Below are positions 24,520 through 32,333 of a DNA stretch of 40,628 nt, piece after piece (position 1 is the first letter of the stretch; each line of letters starts with the position of its first letter). The notes below the pieces were generated by a model that did not search any database, was not told the origin of the DNA, and worked only from the letters and a program-made list of their open reading frames with translations. The DNA comes from JBMYQA01 sp049600855. GTDB lineage: Bacteria > Bacteroidota > Bacteroidia > Cytophagales > Flammeovirgaceae. The DNA lies in assembly GCA_049600855.1 (NCBI GenBank), contig JBMYQA010000016.1, forward strand, positions 1 to 40,628. Reading direction: 5' to 3'. A program made the position numbers and the translations under genes.

Positions 24520-26331
24520 TTAGATCAATTCTACACTACGCTGGATAAAGGCTGTTAAATCAGCACCTGTTAGCATGTTTTGTGACAGTAACGCTAAGTC
24601 GTAAGCTTGTTTTGCCAATTTTACTTGCTCTTCTTCGGTTTCCGCCTTTAACACACGATCAATCACCGCATGGTTGCCATTAATGGCAATGTTTTTCATC
24701 GTAGGCAAATTCATGCCACCCATTCCGCCTTGCAATTGCGCCATGTCCTGCATTCTACGCATGAATTCAGGTAAGGTGATTGTTACAGGCATTTCGTCAG
24801 TAGCCATCGCTTCCACAGAAACTTGAGCACCTTCATCATTAATTGCTTTCTTGAAAATCTCTTTCACTTTTTCCTCATCGGCCTCAGAAAGCACCGTAGG
24901 AATTTCCTCGCCTTTATCTACTAATTTGTCTAATAACTCAGAGTCAACACGCTTTAAAGTCACTTTCTCTAAGTTACGCTCTAAAGCACCAATGAAGTGA
25001 GAATCTAACACTCCATCTAACAACAACACATCATAGCCTTTGTTTTTAGCCGCTTGGATAAAGCTATCTTGTTGACCAGGGTTGTTTGTGTATAAGAATA
25101 CACGCGTTTCATTTTTATCGGTTTGATTCGCAGAAACATGCTCCGTGTACTCGTCAAAGGTGAAATGCTTGCCATCTACGTTTTTCAACAAGGCAAATTT
25201 CTTCGCTTTGTCGTTAAACTTCTCTTCAGCCACCATTCCGTACTTCACAAATAAGCCAATGCTATCCCACTTTTGCTCGTAAGCCTCGCGATCACTTTTG
25301 AACAAGTCATTCAATTTGTCGGCTACTTTCTTCGTAATGTAAGAATTGATTTTTTTTACATTACCATCCGCTTGCAAATAACTTCTCGATACGTTCAGCG
25401 GAATGTCAGGAGAGTCGATGACCCCATGCAATAACATCAAGAATTCAGGAACGATGTCTTTTACCTCATCGGTAATGAATACTTGGCGAGAATAAAGCTG
25501 AATTTTGTCTTTGTGAAGCGTAATGTCATTCTTCACTTTCGGGAAGTAGAGCACCCCTGTCAAATTGAATGGGTAATCTACATTCAGGTGAATCCAGAAT
25601 AAAGGCTCTTCTGCCATTGGATACAACTCCTTATAAAAGTTCTTGTAATCCTCGTCAGTTAAGTCTTTTGGATTCTTTGTCCAAATTGGACTCGTTGAAT
25701 TGATTACTTTTTCGTCAAATTCAATTTCGATGGGTAAGAATTTACCGTATTTATCTAAAATTTGCTGAATTCTGTGATTCTCTAAAAACTCAGCAGACTC
25801 TTCATTTACGTGAAGAACGATGTCTGTACCTCTATCCTCTTTTTCAGCTGGCGTGATTTCAAACTCAGTAGTTCCAATACACGTCCATTGTGCTGGAGTA
25901 GCATCTGCTTGGTAAGATTTTGTGATGATTTCTACTTTTTCTGCCACCATAAATGCAGAGTAGAAACCAAGGCCAAAGTGACCAATAATTTGTTGTGCAT
26001 CGTCAGAATCTTTGTATTTCTCCAAAAACTCAGTAGCACCAGAAAATGCGATTTGGTTAATGTATTTTTTGATCTCATCAGCCGTCATACCGATACCTCG
26101 GTCGCTGATGGTGATGGTTTTTGCCTCTTTGTCTACCGCTACTTTGATTTTAGTCTCACCGATTTCCCCGTCAAACTCTCCCATGGAAGCCAATTTCTGC
26201 AATTTCTGTGTAGCATCCACCGCATTTGAAACCAATTCTCTAAGGAAAATCTCATGATCTGAGTACAAGAACTTCTTAATGATCGGGAAAATATTTTCGG
26301 TATTCACCGAAATCGTACCTTTCTCTGCCAT
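24520..26331 (-). CDS. htpG: Molecular chaperone HtpG (Hsp90)
   Basis: 603 residues, close to the usual 600-630. The N-terminal ATPase domain shows EIFLRELVSNAVDATQKL, ISDRGIGMTADEI and GHFGLGFYSAFMVA. The middle domain has NVSRSYLQADGNVKKI, with the catalytic-loop Arg. The C-terminal dimer domain is shorter than in E. coli and has a Met/Gly-rich section (MQDMAQLQGGMGGMN). It is an ATP-driven cytosolic chaperone for late folding of client proteins. Its promoter (-7 at 26400-26407) leaves a leader of about 70 nt. Confidence 0.98.
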   Translation of the reverse strand: MAEKGTISVNTENIFPIIKKFLYSDHEIFLRELVSNAVDATQKLQKLASMGEFDGEIGETKIKVAVDKEAKTITISDRGIGMTADEIKKYINQIAFSGATEFLEKYKDSDDAQQIIGHFGLGFYSAFMVAEKVEIITKSYQADATPAQWTCIGTTEFEITPAEKEDRGTDIVLHVNEESAEFLENHRIQQILDKYGKFLPIEIEFDEKVINSTSPIWTKNPKDLTDEDYKNFYKELYPMAEEPLFWIHLNVDYPFNLTGVLYFPKVKNDITLHKDKIQLYSRQVFITDEVKDIVPEFLMLLHGVIDSPDIPLNVSRSYLQADGNVKKINSYITKKVADKLNDLFKSDREAYEQKWDSIGLFVKYGMVAEEKFNDKAKKFALLKNVDGKHFTFDEYTEHVSANQTDKNETRVFLYTNNPGQQDSFIQAAKNKGYDVLLLDGVLDSHFIGALERNLEKVTLKRVDSELLDKLVDKGEEIPTVLSEADEEKVKEIFKKAINDEGAQVSVEAMATDEMPVTITLPEFMRRMQDMAQLQGGMGGMNLPTMKNIAINGNHAVIDRVLKAETEEEQVKLAKQAYDLALLSQNMLTGADLTAFIQRSVELI

Positions 26332-26399
26332 AATGTGCTATTTTTTAGATAAATGATTCTATACTAATAAGGTTGAAACCTTTTTAGAAACTTCTTTTC

Positions 26400-26407
26400 C
26401 AAAATTA
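26400..26407 (-). promoter_or_regulatory. htpG: htpG promoter -7 element within an inverted repeat
   Basis: Minus-strand TAATTTTG matches TANNTTTG. It is flanked by TTTTCC...GGAAAA arms about 16 bases apart that enclose the -7 element, a possible operator for a stress regulator. Confidence 0.5.
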
Positions 26408-26732
26408 TTCCATGTGGGAAAAGTGGTAAAAATGGCAGGGTTAAGCTGTCAGTTTTTCTATATAGAGCCGTTTTAGATTAGCAAATTAGGTAGAGATGCT
26501 TACCAATTCAGGGGCGGGTAATTGATTTTTCATAATTCTCCCCAAAATATTAGTCCATTAGGGTTTGTACGTGCATATCGCTGATTGAAGGTAAGTTGCT
26601 TAGTGTAACTGCCATAACTCCATCTGCTAGATATAACCTTAGCCAAGTTAATACATCACCAACAAAAATCCACATCAAATTTTTCAAATTGCGAATTGAT
26701 ACATAACTGCTAAAAGACTAAAATACCGTTTC
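26408..26732. other. Intergenic region with no gene seen
   Basis: About 325 AT-rich bases between the htpG promoter and the end of the kdsC-like gene. I see no coding frame, tRNA-like fold or strong terminator in it. Confidence 0.4.
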
Positions 26733-27446
26733 TCACACATTCCCACTCCCCAATTTCATCTCTGCATGATTAAACAACATGGTCGGTACAGCCTGCCGCT
26801 CTGCTAAATACTCCGCATAATCCCCTTGGTAGGCCATGCGTTTTTGGATGACTTCATCGTAAACGCCCATGAGCGCCATCAGCAATTCGGTGATTTCACG
26901 AATGGCATAGTGTTCGCCATTATTTGCTGAGATGTAATCGCACCAGCCTTGTTGGGTAACGTAGTTTTTGAAAAGTGGGGAGCCTTCTCGGTTAACTAAG
27001 AAACGGAGTCCACATTGCTTGGCAACTGATAAATCGAGTACATCATCGAAAAAGAAGGCCACTTCTGAGGCTTGTAAGCCTGAATTGTCTAAAAAAGCAG
27101 CTAAGGCTTCCATTTTATCTTTATAGCCCGAATAGACAAAGTGGAAATGTTCGCGTTTGGCGAATGCTCGCGCAGTTTCATTATTGGCTCCTGTGATAAT
27201 TCCCGTGTAGGGAAGGCTTTTAGCTTGAGTCAACCAATGGGCAAAGCGCATCAGGTTGGTTCCCATCGAATCGCCCTCCGAGTAGTTGCTGTGTAAACCC
27301 ACACCTTTACGCCCTCCATTAAATACACCATCCCAATCAAATATAAATGCTTTAATAGTGGCTAATCGCGCTTGAATTTCGGAAGGATTAGAAACAAAAA
27401 CTCCGCCTAAAGCGGAGTAAATGTTTATGACTTGATTAATATTCAT
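26733..27446 (-). CDS. kdsC: KdsC-like HAD phosphatase (Kdo 8-phosphate phosphatase candidate)
   Basis: 237 residues from the ATG at 27446; an earlier in-frame TTG at 27467 overlaps the previous gene and is less likely. The HAD motifs are FDWDGVF (Asp37 nucleophile, Asp39), IITGANNE, YSGYKDKMEAL with Lys, and FFFDDVLDL. This is the capless KdsC/YrbI pattern. KdsC removes phosphate from Kdo 8-phosphate to give Kdo for lipopolysaccharide. It is longer than standard KdsC (~170-190 residues), with about 30 extra residues before and 45 after the core, so the substrate could differ. It is third in an operon with kdsA and a transaldolase-CBS gene, 10 bases after the latter. Confidence 0.75.
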   Translation of the reverse strand: MNINQVINIYSALGGVFVSNPSEIQARLATIKAFIFDWDGVFNGGRKGVGLHSNYSEGDSMGTNLMRFAHWLTQAKSLPYTGIITGANNETARAFAKREHFHFVYSGYKDKMEALAAFLDNSGLQASEVAFFFDDVLDLSVAKQCGLRFLVNREGSPLFKNYVTQQGWCDYISANNGEHYAIREITELLMALMGVYDEVIQKRMAYQGDYAEYLAERQAVPTMLFNHAEMKLGSGNV

Positions 27447-27456
27447 CTTGATGGAA

Positions 27457-28473
27457 TTATCTTTCAATCATGTCTTGAATATCTAACATCCCAACGGGTG
27501 ATCCGTTGCTCGTTACAATGATATTGTCAATTTTCTTTTCTTTAAAGATGTTTGATGCATCGTAAAGTAATGAATCTGCATCAATGGTGATGGGATCGTC
27601 GTTGTTAGATAATTCAGCAAGCGAAGTGCTCAATGCGCCATCTCCTTTTGTTTCCAATAATCTTCTCAAATCTCCATCAGTGAAAATACCGCGGATGCCA
27701 TTGCTGTCGTCTACTAAGGTAATGGCTCCTAATTTCGACTTGGTCATCTCAATCAAAGCATCTTTTACTGATTTCTTTTCGTTGATGGTATTGCTGTTGT
27801 GACGAATCACATCTTTTACAGTCATCGTCATTAAGCGGGTGTGCTCAAAGAATTGCTGTGTACCAATATCCGTGAAGTGGTTTTGCGCCAATTGCTTCAT
27901 CACTTTCCAAGGGATGGTACACGCATGCGCCCCAATGTTTAATGCATTGCGCACGTGCTCAGGATGACGCACAGATGAGAACATAATTTTCGAATCGTAT
28001 CCAAAATTCTCTACGGCATCTACACACTGCTCAATCACTTGCAAAGCATCGTGTCCTTGATCTTGCAAACGACCAACCAATGGACAGATATAGGTTGCCC
28101 CTGCACTCATTGCGATGTAAGCTTGTTGTACTGTATAGATCAAGTGTAAGTTCACCATCATCCCTTCATTTACCAAACGCCTACAAGCTTGTGCCCCTAC
28201 TAAAGAAATAGGAATTTTGAAAACGGTTTTGTCTTTGTCTAACCCTAAATCCAATAAACGGTGTGCTTCGTCCACAATTTCATCGGCTGTTTTACCTAAC
28301 GCTTCAATTTGAAGCACAGGAACGATTTTCGACAAATCTAAAATGGTTTGATCTACATCGGTAATGCCCTCACGGTGCATGAATGTAGGGGTTGTAGTCA
28401 ATCCATAAATAAAACCAAGATCAAATGCATCTTTGATCTCTTTCAAATTCGCTGAATCTAAATATAATTCCAT
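27457..28473 (-). CDS. Transaldolase/F6P-aldolase-like domain fused to a KdsD-type CBS pair
   Basis: 338 residues. Residues 1-215 align closely by eye with E. coli fructose-6-phosphate aldolase FsaA: MELYLDSAN (Asp6), TVFKIPIS with Schiff-base Lys86, CPLVGRLQDQG and the IPWKVMKQ end. Several active-site positions differ: FsaA Asn28 (TTNPS) is Thr28 in TTTPT, Tyr131 is Leu132, and the T of transaldolase NVTLIF is His110. Residues ~217-338 are two CBS repeats of the KdsD kind, with KDALIEMTKSKLGAITLVDD and GIFTDGDLRR at 262-271. KdsD, the arabinose-5-phosphate isomerase of Kdo synthesis, is a SIS domain plus the same CBS pair and similar length. The gene sits between kdsA and a kdsC-like gene. 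It probably makes or controls arabinose 5-phosphate; the reaction is not established. Confidence 0.85.
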   Translation of the reverse strand: MELYLDSANLKEIKDAFDLGFIYGLTTTPTFMHREGITDVDQTILDLSKIVPVLQIEALGKTADEIVDEAHRLLDLGLDKDKTVFKIPISLVGAQACRRLVNEGMMVNLHLIYTVQQAYIAMSAGATYICPLVGRLQDQGHDALQVIEQCVDAVENFGYDSKIMFSSVRHPEHVRNALNIGAHACTIPWKVMKQLAQNHFTDIGTQQFFEHTRLMTMTVKDVIRHNSNTINEKKSVKDALIEMTKSKLGAITLVDDSNGIRGIFTDGDLRRLLETKGDGALSTSLAELSNNDDPITIDADSLLYDASNIFKEKKIDNIIVTSNGSPVGMLDIQDMIER

Positions 28474-28509
28474 TTATCTAAGGCTGTTTAAAACGTAATT
28501 GAAAATTGA

Positions 28510-29355
28510 TTAGGCCGTCACAGATTGTTTTCTGTAACTCACTTCAATGTTATGGATATCGATGAGCGGCTTGATAAATTCTTCTAAATCGTACACACAC
28601 AATTGACTCGCAGCATCGCATAAGGCTTTCGATGGTTCTGGGTGTGTTTCAATAAATACACCATCTACTCCAGCAGCAACTCCTGCACGCGAGATGGTTG
28701 GCAAGTAATGTCTTGCACCGCCACTTGGGTCTGCACTTGGAATACCGTATTTGCGAATAGAATGGGTAATGTCAAAAATCACAGGATAACCCGTCTCATT
28801 CATGTGGTAAAAGCTACGCGGATCAACAATGAGATCATTGTACCCGAAAGTATATCCACGTTCAGTCAATAGGATATTCTCATTTCCAGCTGCTTCAATC
28901 TTTTTAACAGGCTTAATCATGTTCTCAGGAGCTAAAAACTGACCGTGCTTCAGGTTTACCACCTTTCCTGTTTTGGCAGATTCCATCACCAAGGTGGTTT
29001 GCATACACAGATACGCAGGGATTTGGATGATGTCCAACACTTCGGCAGCTTCTTTTACTTGCTCAGGGTAATGTACATCCGACACTACAGGGAAGCCAAA
29101 CTGCTCCTTGATTTTTGCCAAAATCTCAATTCCTTTAGACAATCCAGGGCCCATGTAGTAATCGGCAGAGCTACGGTTGTCTTTCATGAATGAAGACTTG
29201 TAGATGATGGGGATGTTCATGCGTTCGGAAACCTCCTTCAGCTTCTCCGCAGTTTTCAGCATGATGCTCTCTTCTTCAATTACACATGGTCCAGAAATGA
29301 GGAAAAGCTCATCAGCTCCACATGCGATATCCTGTACTTGAACGATCTTCTTCAT
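28510..29355 (-). CDS. kdsA: 3-deoxy-8-phosphooctulonate synthase (Kdo 8-phosphate synthase)
   Basis: 281 residues. The ATG at 29355 gives the normal KdsA length; 18 extra in-frame codons upstream lie in the leader. Visible motifs are LFLISGPCVIEEESIML, YKSSFMKDNRSS, VSDVHYPEQV, IIQIPAYLCMQT, KHGQFLAPENM, LTERGYTFGYNDLIVD, FDITHSIRKYGIP and GVFIETHPEP. It condenses phosphoenolpyruvate with arabinose 5-phosphate to Kdo 8-phosphate for LPS. It is first in a three-gene operon (36- and 10-base gaps). No standard KdsD is in the window. Confidence 0.97.
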   Translation of the reverse strand: MKKIVQVQDIACGADELFLISGPCVIEEESIMLKTAEKLKEVSERMNIPIIYKSSFMKDNRSSADYYMGPGLSKGIEILAKIKEQFGFPVVSDVHYPEQVKEAAEVLDIIQIPAYLCMQTTLVMESAKTGKVVNLKHGQFLAPENMIKPVKKIEAAGNENILLTERGYTFGYNDLIVDPRSFYHMNETGYPVIFDITHSIRKYGIPSADPSGGARHYLPTISRAGVAAGVDGVFIETHPEPSKALCDAASQLCVYDLEEFIKPLIDIHNIEVSYRKQSVTA

Positions 29356-29445
29356 TATAAAAAATAAGGTTTGAATGTTGCCTGAAATCAACCTGATGAA
29401 CTTTGCCAATTTTATACAACGGAAATTTCAGGGCATTTACGGCCG

Positions 29446-29453
29446 CAAAAATA
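29446..29453 (-). promoter_or_regulatory. kdsA operon -7 element (TATTTTTG)
   Basis: A minus-strand TANNTTTG match followed by CGGCC, leaving a leader of about 85 nt. No clear -33 TTG. Confidence 0.5.
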
Positions 29454-29528
29454 GTATTTTTCAGGCGGTTTACTAGTAGAAAATCGCACAGAGATGTTAA
29501 TCTTTAGTTTCATGTAGGGAATTTGAAG

Positions 29529-30389
29529 TTAATCGTCCCAAAAAGTGTATTCAAAAAATCGTTTATAGTTTTTAATATCATTAGGTAAACCCATCCCAAT
29601 AAAGTGTTGCATGGTAGAATAATCGATCTCTATAACTTGTCTAAACTCATTATATTTCCTTATCTCTTGTTCTTGTAATATTCGCCCATTTAAACGGGGA
29701 TATTCCTCAAAAATGTACTTAGTAGATGGTTTATAATATATTCTAACGATCTCTATATTTGTTTCAGGTTCCATATATTCATAAATAAACTCTGTATAAT
29801 CTGATTCATTCCTTTTTTTGAATTTAAGGAAAGTCTTTCTGAGTTTATGATCGTATCCCCATTCTTTGATGGAATCATTTCCATTTCCTATTGATTCTAT
29901 CTCTTTAATAGGAAGATTATTTTTATTATAACTAATTTCTGTCTTACGAATCCATTCATTATTTTCATTTAATTTAAAGCGTGTAATTGGATTTTCATGC
30001 CCATCAAATATGATTGCTCCTGCAGAGTCAAATTCACCATCTTCAAAAAAAGTCGTGTATTTTTTTGTGTTTTCACGATATTGATACCGAGTAATCCTTT
30101 TATGCTTTTTACAATTTATATGGACTATTTCAATTAGCTTTTTCCTCTTATCATATTTGTAATCCCATCTTTCGCTATTATTATCGTTCCCCTTACCATA
30201 AATATTCCTTCTAAATTTCAGTAATCCTTCTTTGTTATAGTTTTCTAACTTTTCTTGATACACTTCTCCATTAGAAAAGTGTTGTTGGAGTATTAATCTT
30301 CCCTCTTGATCATATTTCTCAAATAAATCTATCTTTTTTTCATGATCTTCTTCATATTGTATGAATTCTGTCTTTGTTTTTACAAGCAT
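29529..30389 (-). CDS. YD-repeat-like cytosolic protein, paralogue 3
   Basis: 286 residues from the ATG at 30389, which aligns its start (MLVKTKTEFIQYEED) with the other two paralogues. No signal peptide or membrane segment. It has YD/RHS-like strand-turn units such as EKYDQEGRLILQQHF, ENYNKEGLLKFRR and SYNKNNLPIKEIES, and ends RFFEYTFWDD. It is the most diverged and Lys/Asn-rich of the three and is more AT-rich. It lies 17 bases after paralogue 2. Secreted RHS proteins are large and carry toxins; this is small and cytosolic, so it is not a normal RHS protein. Function unknown. Confidence 0.7.
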   Translation of the reverse strand: MLVKTKTEFIQYEEDHEKKIDLFEKYDQEGRLILQQHFSNGEVYQEKLENYNKEGLLKFRRNIYGKGNDNNSERWDYKYDKRKKLIEIVHINCKKHKRITRYQYRENTKKYTTFFEDGEFDSAGAIIFDGHENPITRFKLNENNEWIRKTEISYNKNNLPIKEIESIGNGNDSIKEWGYDHKLRKTFLKFKKRNESDYTEFIYEYMEPETNIEIVRIYYKPSTKYIFEEYPRLNGRILQEQEIRKYNEFRQVIEIDYSTMQHFIGMGLPNDIKNYKRFFEYTFWDD

Positions 30390-30406
30390 AGTGATCACTT
30401 TAAAAG

Positions 30407-31246
30407 TCAATCTTCCCAAAAAGTATACTCATAAACGCTTTGAACGATTCCAGAATCTTCTTCTGTAATGACTTCAAGCGGCCTACCATCTTCATCTGAT
30501 GTAGTTGTAACTTTTGAAATCAGTTTAAAATCTTCTTGCTTATGAAATGAGGCTTCTTCTGTAAAGGAATTAAATTCAAACTCAGTCGTTCCCTTTGAAT
30601 ACACCTGCTGGATGAGTGTATTTTCGTTCAATTCTTCATATTCAAACTTCCAATCTATATCTGAAAGCTCTTCATCTCCATCAATTAATTTTTGGGCAAT
30701 GAGCCGATTTTTTTCATTGAATGTATAAGTGGTTGTCTGCAGCACGCCAACATTATCACTTTGTTTTTCCTGCACCACTAAACCCGCTTCATTATACACA
30801 AACTCTTGTTTTTCTTCCAGATCGTTTTCTTCATCAAACATAAGAATTTGTAATGGTTGGCCATTTTCGTTGTATGTAGTGACCGTTCGGCTTTCTAACT
30901 CTCCTTCATCATCTACTGTAGTTGCCTCTTCTACCTTGCCCGTTCTGTTATATGTTGTAACAGATTTGCTCGAATCCATATACTCCTGAATCATCTGAGT
31001 CATATCTCCATTTTCATCATACTGGTAATGAAATATTTCTTGCGTATTTTTCTGATAAAGATAGCTTTCAGTGATTGGTAAACCTGATGAATTATACGTG
31101 ATGGTAATATGATTGACCAAATAGTTCTCTGCATCAAACTCTTTAATTTCTACAGGTTTACCTTGTGCATTGTAATGGATTTCCTTACTCAAGAAAGATG
31201 CGTCTGCACCTTTAACAAATACTTTTTCCGTCTTTATTATTTTCAT
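30407..31246 (-). CDS. YD-repeat-like cytosolic protein, paralogue 2
   Basis: 279 residues, very acidic. Start MKIIKTEKVFVKGADASFLS; no export signal. About eight units of ~20-25 residues match Y-N/D-x-x-G-x-[LP]-x-x-x, for example HYNAQGKPVEIKEFD, TYNSSGLPITESY, QYDENGDMTQMIQ, TYNENGQPLQIL and VYNEAGLVVQEKQ. The C-terminus is VYEYTFWED. Its start overlaps the stop of paralogue 1 by four bases (ATGA), so they are co-translated. I know no described family with this exact layout. Confidence 0.75.
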   Translation of the reverse strand: MKIIKTEKVFVKGADASFLSKEIHYNAQGKPVEIKEFDAENYLVNHITITYNSSGLPITESYLYQKNTQEIFHYQYDENGDMTQMIQEYMDSSKSVTTYNRTGKVEEATTVDDEGELESRTVTTYNENGQPLQILMFDEENDLEEKQEFVYNEAGLVVQEKQSDNVGVLQTTTYTFNEKNRLIAQKLIDGDEELSDIDWKFEYEELNENTLIQQVYSKGTTEFEFNSFTEEASFHKQEDFKLISKVTTTSDEDGRPLEVITEEDSGIVQSVYEYTFWED

Positions 31247-32127
31247 CCTTCAATTTGTTTTTCCCAAAAAGTATACTCATAAACTTTAACCATATGCTGA
31301 TCTTTCTCCCCATTATGCGTTTGCCCTAAGCCTTTTACATCGAAAATTTCTACGCGGAGCGGATTCCCCTCTTCATCAAATTCCGTATGCTGACTTTCAA
31401 CCAATTCCTCATCTAAACCTTCCACCTCAATGGTTTCGGTTCGATTGCTTTTATCAATCTGCTTTAATACCGTGTAAGCATCAATAACCTCTCTGATGGT
31501 TTCCTTAATTTCTCCTTTATCAATGGACGTTTCAATCTCAACCAATTCATTCGTTTTGGCATCAAATGTATGCTTCACGGCATCCCCATCTTCATCGATT
31601 TCATAAGTATGTGTATGATGCCCACTTGAAAAGTCATTCTTCCATGTTTTACTCGTTACGCGATGTTGGTCATCAAAGGTGTACTTTTCTTCGGCACTCA
31701 ACTTATTCTCCTCATCAAAAACCTGTAGGGAGATTACATCGCCATGATCATTAAATAATCGAAGCTCTCGTTTTTCCAAATTCCCTGCCCCATCCGAAAC
31801 CGTTAATTCCTCTTGGTTTTCTGTCCGGGTGTACTTGTGAAACTCCTTACCACCATTATCGTAATCAATTACCATTTGCGTGATGTGCCCTTGGTCATCG
31901 TAGGTAAAATGATAAGTTTGATAAACTCCGCTTTCTTTGGCAAAACTTTCAGTCTCTAAAAGTCCCTGCTCATTGTAATCGTAATGAATCCGTTCGACTA
32001 ACTCACCCAAAGCACTTTTTTCTTCAGAAAGAATCAACTGGTTTTGTTCATTATATTCTTCATACGTATGCTCAAACTCTTGATTGGCATACTGGATAAT
32101 TTCTTTTTTGCTTTTGATGTGTTTCAT
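31243..32127 (-). CDS. YD-repeat-like cytosolic protein, paralogue 1
   Basis: 294 residues from the ATG at 32127, chosen because MKHIKSKKEIIQYANQEF aligns with the starts of the other two; the longer frame to 32193 adds an unrelated hydrophobic stretch. Acidic, no export signal. Units include EYNEQNQLILSEEK, DYNEQGLLETESFAK, TYDDQGHITQMVID, LFNDHGDVISLQVFD and EFDEEGNPLRVEIFD. It ends VYEYTFWEKQIEG. First gene of the three-gene set, divergent from the helicase gene with about 200 bases between. Confidence 0.75.
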   Translation of the reverse strand: MKHIKSKKEIIQYANQEFEHTYEEYNEQNQLILSEEKSALGELVERIHYDYNEQGLLETESFAKESGVYQTYHFTYDDQGHITQMVIDYDNGGKEFHKYTRTENQEELTVSDGAGNLEKRELRLFNDHGDVISLQVFDEENKLSAEEKYTFDDQHRVTSKTWKNDFSSGHHTHTYEIDEDGDAVKHTFDAKTNELVEIETSIDKGEIKETIREVIDAYTVLKQIDKSNRTETIEVEGLDEELVESQHTEFDEEGNPLRVEIFDVKGLGQTHNGEKDQHMVKVYEYTFWEKQIEG

Positions 32128-32203
32128 CTTTTTAAGAAGTTGATTTAAGGAGAATGAAAGCAAATTAAATGAAAATGATGGGTATGCATTCAAGTCAATC
32201 GCA

Positions 32204-32211
32204 TATTTTTG
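32204..32211 (+). promoter_or_regulatory. Candidate -7 element (TATTTTTG) for the helicase gene
   Basis: TANNTTTG match on the plus strand in the divergent region, about 120 bases before the helicase start. No clear -33 element. Confidence 0.3.
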
Positions 32212-32333
32212 TAAAATCCCATTTTTTTACAACATCGCAGAAAAATTATTGCAGTAGCCTTTCACTATCGATGAGCTGGTGAAGTATTCAGGATTAGGCG
32301 GGACTGTGATAGGTGAACTAGCCAAGAAGTTGC

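Noticed and set aside
25810..26229. 139-codon frame antisense to htpG
   Set aside because: htpG is certain on the other strand; the antisense frame is a Cys/Phe-rich shadow of its codons.
29529..32127. Polymorphic toxin or RHS toxin locus
   Set aside because: No secretion signal, no RHS core of normal length and no C-terminal toxin domain.
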